A stretch of 64,000 bases of DNA from Triatoma infestans (Eukaryota > Arthropoda > Insecta > Hemiptera > Reduviidae): the NCBI GenBank assembly GCA_011037195.1, contig JAAEAF010000376.1:1-64000 (forward strand). The letters run 5' to 3'. Numbering within the stretch: the first letter of the stretch is position 1; each line of letters opens with the position of its first letter. Below the pieces are notes generated by a model. It did no database searches and was not told the origin of the DNA. It was given only the letters and a program-made list of their open reading frames with translations. Shown in pieces: positions 54,975-64,000 of the stretch. The position numbers and the translations under genes were made by a program.

Positions 54975-55720
54975 GTAGGTTTTTGATTAATTCAAAGATG
55001 GCCGAACTCTACCTAGACGCCCAATTGAGGTTTCAATTTCGCATGATACGCACATCCTATAAGACAGACGGTAGAAATAAGTGAAATATTGTCATTAAAG
55101 TGTTGGTATAGTTCATTCCGTGATTCATAACAGACTGAATTACTGTAAAACATGTGCAAGATGGGTTTCAAGATAACTAACAGACCATCACAAAGCAATC
55201 AGATTTCATTCATGTTTTTCTAAACAACTCAAACGATTTGAATAAAGGATTTGGATTTTAAAAGAATAATGGCATGTGACGAGACTTGGATCCATCATTT
55301 TAAGTATGAATCCAAGCGTCAACATCCCGGGTTTCCAGCGAGGAAAAGAATTTAAGACCGAACCGTCGATATTTTGGGATATACAAGATCCACTTGTCTG
55401 TGATTGTTTGGAAAGACAATCGAATGTGTATAGTCAATCTATAGAGAGATGCTTGAATATATTATAGCGCTTGCGATCCCAAAAAATTAAAGCGACACCC
55501 GTTGCAGAGGAAAAATACTAACTGTTGCAGTGGAAAGCTAGCTGCTGGATCTAGTCCCTTCAGATTTCTTTTTGTTTGGACCTCTCAAAAAGTATAACAT
55601 TGCTAAAGTTTTTCACTTCCAGCGAAAAAACTCTGTAGAGGGGTGGTGCGAATGTATTTATGTATTTACAAGCTAATGGCGAAAAATAGATAAACTGTGA
55701 GAATAATTTAATATGCCACA
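54975..55720 (+). pseudogene. Degenerate mariner transposase
   Basis: Read with several frame changes: VHSVIHNRLNYCKTCARWVS, LTDHHKAIRFHSC, CDE-like VTRLGSIILSMNPS for the first catalytic region, then WIPSDFFLFGPLKKYN, which equals the third-Asp motif (P-S-D-F-x-L-F). The mariner order is clear but stops are frequent. The following ~120 bases (ACATTAAAACTGTAAACATT, TTACTTATTGAATGACC) recur after the remnant at 62.7-63.2 kb, so both derive from one family. Confidence 0.7.
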
Positions 55721-56785
55721 TTAAAACTGTAAACATTTTTTGTATATTTACTTATTGAATGACCTTCGCAGATTATATTCATAAAATAACAGGTTCCTTA
55801 GACTTTATCGCACTTTTACCTCCTCAAAATTATTATTAATCTCAATAATTAATCAGTTTTTAATATTAGCAGTAATAAAAGTTAATTAGTTAAGTTTTGT
55901 TGAAGTGTTTTTGATATTAATTTCATTTTGAAATTAAAATGAAACAAACAAGAATTATAGAAGTAAGAGAAAGAAAAAAAAGTTTCATTAAACCATACTG
56001 GTACTTCATCTCTTGATTGTTCTATCAAGAATCCTTTAAAATAGTAATGTTTCAAAAGTCTCTTCATTTCATACCACACTCCTGCCTTCTCATACCAGCC
56101 CATCAACGTTTTACAGCTAACGTCAAATATAAACCTAGCTAGCAAATTCAGGCCAAAGCAATTTCACGTACGCTGGCTGACTAGCATTGCCGTCAAATTA
56201 ATACCAATTTGTGTAGCAAAATTGGCCGTTATCTACTAGAGAGGAACGGCACCAGTCTAGCCCGCTTTTATTCAATTAAATCGTCAATTGAGTCCTCGGG
56301 TTTTAGCCTTTACAAAAGAGCGATAATACCCGTTCTATTCTCTAAACCAACCCGCCCCGACAACCCGCCTAGCCTATAACCCCCGCTCTATTCTATTATG
56401 GCTTAAAGTTTAATCGAAAAACTTCCCAAGCCGCAATAAAAATAAAATAATCCAAGACAATGGAGTACGACGAATTTGTTCCCTTTTATAAAAGGCTACA
56501 TTCATTGCTTTTCAAGAAAGGGAAATACATTAACTTTGTTGTCTGTTATTATTGCTATTATTATTATTATGCCAATCTAAAAACTTAACTATTCCATTAA
56601 TAACTTTCTTCTGTTTATTTTTATGAAGTTTGATGGTAATGTAGACAATAACTAAATAAAAAATCTGGTGTGAAACGGAATTCTCTTGCTCCAGTTAAAT
56701 ATACAACTAGAAAATTGACCAATTTTTGTTAAACTTGCAATTTTATTTAGTTTAAGTTCTGAGTAACATAAATATAATTGATGAT
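55721..56785. other. No gene; mariner 3' end and intergenic DNA
   Basis: 55730-55800 is the mariner-family 3' flank shared with 63520-63600. 56200-56400 is a little more GC-rich and unrecognised. Confidence 0.4.
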
Positions 56786-56788
56786 GTG

Positions 56789-56995
56789 GGGCGGGTGTTG
56801 GTGTATTGGTTATGAGCGTGGACTTGTAAGTGGGAGGACCTCAGTTCGAGTCCAGCGTATAACTAAATTTTATATTTGTTTAAAAAAATGTTAATAGTAA
56901 AGTAGGTGCTTCCGCCCCCGTCCACGACACCTAATTTGGTAGTTGGACGTTAAGCCCGCCTGAAAAAATAGGCATTACTTTACTTTACCTTTACT
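56789..56995 (+). repeat. tRNA-derived SINE (family 1)
   Basis: GGGGCGGGTGTTGGTGTATT head, B box AGTTCGAGTCC (56843-56853), CGTCCACGACACCTAATTTG body and a tail GCCTGAAAAAATAGGCATTA. (GAT)n follows at 56998-57018. Confidence 0.78.
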
Positions 56996-57202
56996 TTAAT
57001 GATGATGATGATGATGATGGGCGATTCAGTTTTGTTTTATCAGCCCTGGTAGGCAGTATGTGAATATGATTACCTACCCTACGGTCTAGAAGAATAGCAG
57101 CGCCTTGATCAAACAAAAACCCAATCGTCTACGAAAATTTTTCTCCTCAACAGTAAGAGAATGTAACGAAACTTTGTGCGAAACTTTCTCTTACTGCTGT
57201 AA

Positions 57203-57316
57203 ATTTTCATTACACTTCCAAATTGTCATTACACTACCAAATTGTCATTACACTACCAAATTTTCATTACACTACCAAATTGTCATTACACTACCAAATT
57301 TTCTTTAAACTACCAA
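57203..57316 (+). repeat. 19-bp minisatellite, six units
   Basis: Unit ATTGTCATTACACTACCAA, with variants such as ATTTTCATTACACTACCAA. The six units are in perfect 19-base register, the first and last being the most diverged. It follows an inverted CAGTAAGAGAATG / CTTTCTCTTACTG pair of the dispersed-repeat terminus. Confidence 0.85.
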
Positions 57317-57514
57317 TTTTAATTATTTATCAACGTAAATGTAGAGGTGGTGGGGGGACAAATACCCTGTGGAGCTACGTTCTGGAATAAGTATGTAGGC
57401 CTCCTCCATTATGTCCCGGGCATAACTCCGCCATCTATTGACACCCGCTTTCCTTAACACCTATTTCTACACTTTTCAATCACCTCATATGAGGTCTCTG
57501 CCTCATCCTCTTCG

Positions 57515-58140
57515 GCTCCTTTTATTACCTTCCAAAAGTTTCTTCGGGCATTCTTTCCACGTGTCCGCCGTACAAATGACACCAGATCTTCCCCGAACAA
57601 TTGTCGAAGTCCTCAGTTTTCAGATTTATTCTCCACTTCCCATTTTCAGAGATAGTTCCAAATATTTCTCCGGTGTACTTTTCTTTCTCATATGTTGAGA
57701 ATTTTTTCACAAAGTATCCAAATTTCACAGGATGTAGGGTTATACTGGTTATATGAACCTTAGCTCTGCTTGTCAGGTCTTTGAACTTCTGAGGCTTCTG
57801 GAGAACGAACACTCTATTGCCTGCTGCCACTCATGCTTTCGCATCTTTCACATTTGTCAGATTCATTTTTCACGTTTTCTAATTCCTCAATCACTGCAGC
57901 TAAGCTGACAAAGATCGAGGAGGAGAGAGGGTCGCCTTGTAAATATATGCCTCTATAGTTTGCACATTTTAATTTATTCCCTTTCTTGTACACTGGGCAT
58001 ACAATAACAAGAATCCACTCTTTAGCGACTTTTCCTTCAAACCATATACCTAAAATCACTTTCTTTACATTCTTTAGAAGCTCTCTTCCGAATTTGAGCA
58101 TTTCACCATCTATGCTATCATAGCCTGGGACAAGTACCAA
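57515..58140 (-). pseudogene. Non-LTR retrotransposon with internal deletion (RTE-like group)
   Basis: Minus strand: GYDSIDGEMLKFGRELLKNV, EWILVIVCPVYKKGNKLKC and ANYRGI are the early RT motifs. Then, without a stop, the frame jumps to LQGDPLSSSIFVSL (motif B). The palm with the catalytic Asp pairs is missing. A second frame (57525-57830) gives NRVFVLQKPQKFKDLTSRAK and FGTISENGKWRINLKTEDF, with HVERMPEE near the end (cf. GHV.RM), the standard C-terminal region. Two deletions preserved the frame locally. Inactive. Confidence 0.75.
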
Positions 58141-59040
58141 TCAAGCAGTTAATAGAAGTGATTACATTACAATGTAGAGAGGACAGTCAATAATATTGAA
58201 CCAATCCCATATAATATTGGAAATTTAACTCCACAAATTCCGAAGTATTATGTAAAATAAATTTTTTGTTTGTTGGAAAAATATTACAAAAAAAAAAGTG
58301 ATAGATTTATATTTTTACCGGGGAACTTTGACATTAAAAGCCAAATAATCTTGGCTTAAAATCCGTATTTACTTTCCCATAAACCGTTAATAATACATCC
58401 AATTTCCTAATAAAATGAAGATTAAATGTAAACAATATTGTTTAGATTTCTGTTCTTGGTAATGTTAATTATAATCCATACAATTTAATACATATTTCTC
58501 AGTAATACTCTAATTAATTTAGCAAATGAAATAAATATCCCCACCCCCAAACCCCAAATTTCCTAGAAATAATTCACTATATCTGTATAATTCGTGAACG
58601 TCTCATATAAATATCTTAATTTTCAATTGTATTTCGATTTTGATTCGTAGAAAGTTGAAGAATTCCATATACACTGAAATAATCATTGAGCTTCTTGAAG
58701 GAAAAAGAATTAATTTATTTAATTTCCCTTAAGCTCTATCTTGTGTTTCCTTCATTTAGAATGTATGCCATAAATTTCCTATTTAGCTGGTTTGCAAATG
58801 AATCAGAGATCATCAGTAGTAATTACAGGTTATTTTTCTGTCAATTAATAGACATTGGAGTCACTTTTTGTCAAAAATTAAAAATTTATTACATACAAAA
58901 AAAATGTCGTAAAACAATCATACATAACTTGCTTTTACGGTAATTCTTAAATGACAAATTTTTACTATATATTTGGTTTCCTTCAATATTAACAGCTGGC
59001 TTAATCTAATCGTAATGATTGGCAAATAAGAGATGAACAA
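58141..59040. other. No gene seen
   Basis: AT-rich intergenic sequence; the 85-residue frame 58686-58943 has no recognised domain. Confidence 0.45.
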
Positions 59041-59043
59041 GAT

Positions 59044-59240
59044 ATGGATAGGGGATGTTGGTGTGGTGGATATGAGCATGGACTTGTAACCGAGAGATCC
59101 CCAGTACGAGATACGTGAGTCCCGCGTATAACTTATAAATTTTATATTCGTTTAAAAAATGTAAATAGTAAAGTAGATGCTTTCACGGCACCTTATTTGA
59201 TAGTGGGACGTCAAGCCAGTCTGAAAAAATAGGCATTACC
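59044..59240 (+). repeat. tRNA-derived SINE (family 1), diverged
   Basis: GGATGTTGGTGTGGTGGATA head, CCCCAGTACGAGATACG around the B box, CCTTATTTGATAGTGGGACG body and a CTGAAAAAATAGGCATTACC tail. The hammerhead foldback inserted at its very 3' end. Confidence 0.7.
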
Positions 59241-59657
59241 TTACTTTATTACCTGATGTATCTCTTAGTTGGCTGATCGGCCGGGGGTATCGTAAGAAAA
59301 ACACTAAAAAAATTTTTTAAAGTGTTTTTTATTAATGGCCCGACGTTTCGACAAACATTGTTTGTCTTCTTCAGGGGCTATCTTGTAAATACAGAATTTG
59401 TGTGCACTATTACATGTTCAATTATGACTGTGGTATGAGTGTACACTCATAGACCACAGTCATAATTGAACATGTAATAGAGCACACAAATTCGATATTT
59501 ACAAGATAGCCCCTGAAACGTTGGGCCATTAATAAAAAACACTAAAAAATTTTTTTAGTGTTTTTCTTATGATACCCCCGGCCGATCAGCCAACTAAGAG
59601 ATACATCAGATCATTTCTAACGGCCAACAACTTCTACAATTGGTTACTTTATTACCT
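59241..59657. mobile_element. Near-perfect hammerhead palindrome with 14-bp target-site duplication
   Basis: TTACTTTATTACCT occurs at 59241-59254 and 59644-59657. Between them, 59253-59609 is one long inverted repeat centred at 59442/59443 (ATGAGTGTACACTCAT). The left arm is about 190 bases and the right about 167; the length difference is a deletion that removes stem II and part of the core of the right-arm ribozyme. The right side continues ~34 bases past the palindrome. There are no coding frames. Confidence 0.82.
59338..59378 (-). ncRNA. Hammerhead ribozyme motif (ACGU type)
   Basis: Minus strand: stem I GCCC, core CUGAAGA, stem II GACAAAC-AAU-GUUUGUC (perfect 7 bp), GAAA, self-complementary ACGU, cleavage-site C, GGGC (perfect 4 bp stem I). 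Every conserved position is present: the best ACGU-type example in the window. Confidence 0.77.
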
Positions 59658-59900
59658 TCTCTATCCTCTGTTGCAGCAAGTACTGTAATCGTGTCAAATT
59701 TTCAATATCGTGTTTTCACCGGAAATACATGTTCTGAGGTCCCCAGAGTCGAAAAATGTGGTTTTTAGGAAATGGCCCATGTGGGAGTGTGCATATGTAC
59801 GTAAACAGCATTGCTCAAAAACAAAAAATCGCAAAAAGTTCAAAATAGACATTCCATCTGGATATCACCGTGGGAACCGACAGTAACTTACAAGTCAAAA
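59658..59900. repeat. Dispersed-repeat copy
   Basis: GCAAGTACTGTAATCGTGTC, TTTTCACCGGAAATACATGT, CTGAGGTCCCCAGAGTC and TCAAAAACAAAAAATCGC follow the family order. Confidence 0.55.
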
Positions 59901-60645
59901 TACTCTAGTGTTCTATTTTTATCGCTGTGTGCCTTCCTCTATCGCTGCCGTAGTCCTCGTCATAATATATTGGGTTTGCACTGGTTTACTGCATAAAATA
60001 TGTAAACTTTATTTAGAGTGTTTATAATTTCTAAGATCACAAGAACCAGTCCGTTTTCTATTGCAACTCCTATATAGGTCTGAGCGATTTTAAACTTCTA
60101 GCAACTTCATTATTTATCCATTATTGATCAATCTTTGATAGTTTAAATCTAAGAATTTTAACCAAAATAGAAAACAAAGTGTATTTTACCTTTAAAAGCA
60201 ATAAAAATTGAGTGAATTTATAAACTTAAGATAAGTGACAACAATATACAAATAATAGTTGTAATCAAAATATAAAATACACTATATATTAACACAAAGG
60301 TAAGTCTTTAAAGCAATCATTTTCCTCTATCAAATCGCTAATCCAATTGGTATTTAAAGGGCATTATTATATCCATATTGTCCATCTGTGTGCGGATTAT
60401 ATTCGGAATTATGGTTATGAGCTTAGTGGTTAAGTTCTAACAGCTATAATCAATCCCAAAAATTACCCCACTATATCACAATTCTTGGTAAGCCGTCTAA
60501 ATAATAGGATTCACTGTTCAAATATTTATTTATTACCTACGAGTTAAAAACAGCATCGATAGCGAGTTGGGAAATATTTATTATACTCCTTTGAAGGTTA
60601 TCTTAGGATTAGATATTTTTTCCCCTTAATAACTTGCTTCATTTT
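59901..60645. other. No gene seen
   Basis: AT-rich intergenic sequence with no recognised feature. Confidence 0.45.
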
Positions 60646-60650
60646 ATGTT

Positions 60651-60688
60651 AACTGATCGGTTGCGTTTGTTCACCCATCTTCAGGATG
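60651..60688 (-). ncRNA. Relic hammerhead motif
   Basis: Minus strand: CAUC, CUGAAGA and GGGUGAAC are kept, but stem II no longer closes and GAAA has become GCAA. Flanks (CTTGATAAACGGTGTAATG) match the ACCGGU family loosely. Inactive. Confidence 0.4.
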
Positions 60689-61585
60689 TCTTGATAAACG
60701 GTGTAATGTCAAGACAGAAGGAATATCACTTTATTCACTCAATGATGGTGGTGAAGTTGAAGTAACTCACTACTATTGCATTTGCACTCACAAATTACAA
60801 TTGCAGAGTAATTTAGGGAGGTGACTGAGTTAAGACAAGGGTTTAGAGGAGCCGTGCATTGAGCGGTAATGGTAGCGTTGGCAAATGCTTAACACAATAG
60901 TAAATTAGAAATTTTGCTTGTTTTAACGACCCCTTGTTTGATTACTGGATTGATATTGTTAGTTTAAATACTTCATGAAATTTCTTGCTGATTACTGTGG
61001 ACCTTGTTTACATGCAGCTCCTAAATATCGGTATTAGTGTCAGTTATGGACTTAAGCTCGAATATGGCACACTTATTTAAATACACATTCGACTGGTTTG
61101 GTAAGTGCTTGGTACTTTGTATCCATATCCATTCATCATTTAGGCTTTCGCGGCCCTTGAATATGAAACACTAAAATCTTGGGTTAGAGACTAAGGCAAT
61201 GGCATGGTATAAAACCATAGCTTTGCCTTCTTCAGGGCAGTTGCTGATTTGATTACTAGACCAACAACTACTTACTTAAAGAAACATATATCTATATGAT
61301 GGACGATATATCTTGGTTTATACCAAATCACTAACACGATCTCAACCTGAAGATTGAGAGTTACATCAAGAAGTAAGGTCTTAACTTAGAACCAATATAG
61401 CTGGATTGGTTTCTTTTATAGGAGATTAAACTAAACAAAGCTATCAGTAAGACTGAGATAGAGCGCTTGTCCGTGACAAAAGCGTATTGTTTGTGGTAAA
61501 CGTTAAAGTCAGAGAATTTCTCAAGTGAGATAATAGTAGAGTTAAATTTAATAAAGTTTTAAATTAATAGTTAGTATACCAAGTT
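60689..61585. other. No gene; possible further ribozyme-like relic
   Basis: Around 61140-61250 the minus strand has CUGAAGA followed by a long hairpin (CTATGG...CCATG) and further out GCGAAAGCC, similar in layout to the other ribozyme loci but lacking GAAA plus ACGU in place. Otherwise featureless. Confidence 0.35.
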
Positions 61586-61589
61586 TAAA

Positions 61590-62065
61590 GAAACCTACTG
61601 ACATTTTGGAGAAAATAGCATAAAACTTGCATTTCAATTTTCTTCCAAATTAAAATCAATTTTCCCAGAAAAATGTTTCAAGTAAAAATGATAGAAATAC
61701 ATATGTTTAAGATCTTAACATAAGCTATTAACAAAGCTTAATGTGAATCGTTTATTTTAGGAATCGCAAAAAAAAAAGACAAAACAAAATCGATTCGTAA
61801 AGATATTTCCAGTTGAAGAATTTTGTCTGATAACCTTCCTGGCGGTTACAATTGGTGATGTCTGAACGGCATTTGACGATCGAACGTCCTGGGATTTGTT
61901 TTATGTTTGTGTTAAGCTGCTTGCATAATTCACACACTCAGAGCAAGATCATTTTCCTAAAAACCACTGTTTTGTGCAAGAGGATTTTAAAACTTATTTT
62001 TCAAGTAAAAACTCGATTTCGAAAACTTGAGTTATACTTCTTTTTAAGGTAGTAAGAGAAAGTAA
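61590..62065. repeat. Dispersed-repeat copy
   Basis: ATTTTCCCAGAAAAATGTTT, CAGTTGAAGAATTTTGTCTG, TCCTGGGATTTGTTTTATGT, TCAAGTAAAAACTCGATTTC and AAGGTAGTAAGAGAAAGTAA. Confidence 0.5.
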
Positions 62066-62700
62066 TAATTATAACAAATCATTTAATTAATTAGAAACAA
62101 ATCTTTTATTTAAGACAAACAAATCTATAACTCTCTTTTTGTATTATTATTTTGTATGAATCAGCTCTTTGTTATTGTACTAATTAAAAATGGTAATCTG
62201 ATATAAAGTTTAAAATATTTCCTACTAAAGGCACACAATATATAAAACCTACCTTAATTAAAAGTTTTTTTGGCCACGAGTATAGAAAACTTCAGTAGTA
62301 AGTGAAAATGTGGTTAATTTCCTTGAAATAAATGCGATTGTGAGTTTATGTATGGTTACCTAGCTTAATCTTAAATTTTATAAGGAAATAGTTTATATAT
62401 ATATATTTTTAAAATTTAGGATGTGTGTTTCTATATACTATATATTTATACTTTAGACAACCTTTCATAATAGGGCCATTCATAATTAAAGACACTGGAA
62501 CACTGTGTTCTCTAGCTACAGAAAACGCAGTCTATCTAAGGACAGCACTGCTGTTTCCCGTTGGTTCGGAATCCGAGAAGTTCGCATGAGAGTTCCGCGC
62601 GCTATCCTACAGTAGTAATCCCATCCCTATCAATATAGAATAAAGATACATTTAGAACCACAAGTTGGCATCCTGTCATAAATTAACAATTGCTTGACTA
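62066..62700. other. No gene seen
   Basis: AT-rich intergenic sequence. 62520-62610 is slightly richer in GC but unrecognised. Confidence 0.4.
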
Positions 62701-63200
62701 TATTTTAGTCACACAACACTATTATTGATTCAAAGATGGCAAGAAGTCTTGGCAAAACAGTATCTTTGTTTCTGAGGAGGTGAAACACATACTTCCGAGT
62801 GCTAAAGAAAACGGTATCAATAAATCATGTGAACTTCTATAATTGGGAAATCAATTCAAAAGTGGTTGATCAAGTGTGACCGCTTTTGCAAGTGGTTGCC
62901 ATACATCTGATTTGCAACGTGCGCGATGAGCAGCCAAATTTCAACGCTATACTTAAATTTTACTTTGAGATCTCTTATTCAAGAAGACGCTAAGATAGAA
63001 AAGAGATACCTAGAACTGGGACATTGTTTGCTGTGGGAAAATAGTATGCATATATGTACTGCGCATTTTAACGTATGGAACTACTGGAAAAATCCAGCTG
63101 AGGAGTTATATCCACATCATCCGCCACATTGCTCTGATTTCACATCGTCAGATTAGTCTTTATTCGGTCCCCTGAAGGCGTACTTAGTACTTCTCCAACT
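62700..63200 (+). pseudogene. Degenerate mariner remnant
   Basis: Near the end HHPPHCSDFTSSD, a stop, then SLFGPLKAYL preserves the third-Asp motif of mariner (H-P-P-Y-S-x-D-x-x-P-S-D-F-x-L-F-x-x-L-K). Upstream matches are faint. The 3' flank (CTACATTAAAACTATAACCA near 63527) is shared with the remnant at 55.0-55.7 kb. Confidence 0.6.
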
Positions 63201-64000
63201 TCTTTTTCCTGCTTTGACTTTCCTGTCGCAAAATTGCTTGGTGAAGGCTAATGCTAGCTCGGGACCACAAAACAGAAACGAGTATCCTACCTTAGTAAGG
63301 ACCCCCACCTGTAATAAGGCCCCCACCTCGTCCGCCCTCTATATCCGCATGTTTGGGTATCCCGAACAGGGGGTAGTGAAAACAAATGTGCAAAACTGGC
63401 TAGCACTTTGAGACAAAGGATTTTTTATTACTGGCATATAAAAAAAAAAAAAAAAGATGACAGGTGTAAAATGTTATTGTGGGTTTATGATCTAAAATAG
63501 GTAAAATGTGAGATTCATTAATTACGCTACATTAAAACTATAACCATTGTATACATGTTTACTTATTGAATGATCCTTGTGCTGTGGGGAATAAAATAAT
63601 AGAAACGCTTTATATTTACACTCTTATATGTTACCCTTTTATTACAAAAATAGAAAATGTTTTTAATGTACGCTACATTCATTGTTAATTCAAGCACAAA
63701 TGTTCAGTGGACATGCAATAATTGTGTACGAAAACTCATTTAGCAAGCATCAAATAAAATAAACAATTCATCTAGTACAAAATGATAGAAACACTGTGTT
63801 TATTTACAATTTGTTGGGTTATGATCAAAAGTTCAGTTGCTTTCTTATTTATACTTTTCAATAGAACTGATCATTATTCCAAACATAATATTAGTTGGTT
63901 TAATTTTGTGAAATGGGCAGAGGAAAATTGTTTCCCAGGCTAGAAAATGCAGGTGATTATTTTCTTTTATGGATCAGGCATGTCTTGCGGAAAAATTGGG
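63201..64000. other. No gene seen
   Basis: 63220-63410 has a GC-richer stretch with repeated CCCCCACCT, unrecognised. The rest is AT-rich with the mariner-family 3' flank. Confidence 0.4.

Noticed and set aside
61140..61250. CUGAAGA followed by a long hairpin as a further hammerhead
   Set aside because: The GAAA and the stem III and cleavage-site positions do not follow the hairpin, so the ribozyme fold is not supported; kept only as a possible relic.

Overview
This is a nuclear genome window from an insect (AT-rich, long introns, many transposon families). The order cannot be fixed from the sequence alone; a hemipteran-like genome would fit. It holds one recognisable host gene in a dense field of mobile elements.

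Host gene. A four-exon gene on the + strand (22608-34975) encodes a 186-residue secreted protein that I identify as apolipophorin-III. Exons are 22608-22655 (signal peptide), 31696-31905, 33447-33716 and 34943-34975; all introns are phase 0 with GT-AG borders. Intron 1 (9 kb) carries a tRNA-derived SINE, a hAT-like MITE, a PIF/Harbinger element, and an intact mariner inserted inside a non-LTR retrotransposon fragment. Intron 2 carries another non-LTR fragment.

Mobile elements, left to right: mariner remnant (1.1-2.0 kb); 5'-truncated non-LTR retrotransposon flanked by a 242-246 bp direct duplication (4.24-7.53 kb); Zeste/Myb-like DNA-binding fragment (8.9-9.2 kb); non-LTR fragments (15.2-15.8, 16.4-17.3 kb); the intron elements; a composite TIR element (35.2-36.5 kb); tRNA-type SINE (41.65 kb); piggyBac with TTAA target duplications and a broken transposase (42.85-45.5 kb); non-LTR fragments (48.9-49.5, 50.6-51.9 kb); Tc1-like remnant (52.6-53.0 kb); degenerate mariners (55.0-55.7, 62.7-63.2 kb); an internally deleted non-LTR (57.5-58.1 kb); and two SINE copies (56.8, 59.05 kb).

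Most notable signal. At least ten scattered sites, in several unrelated sequence families, read as hammerhead self-cleaving ribozymes: a CUGANGA core, a stem II hairpin, GAAA, a tiny self-complementary stem III (ACGU or ACCGGU) that would need to pair with a second copy, and 4-bp stem I partners. Five loci arrange this sequence as a large inverted repeat (head-to-head arms). Two of these are bounded by clear 14-15 bp direct repeats that look like target-site duplications. No reverse transcriptase lies inside them. They resemble ribozyme-bearing Penelope-like elements or animal retrozymes, in foldback form. In several pairs one arm has lost or damaged its ribozyme.

A further high-copy dispersed repeat of unknown class fills much of the remaining space and was the target of the piggyBac insertion.
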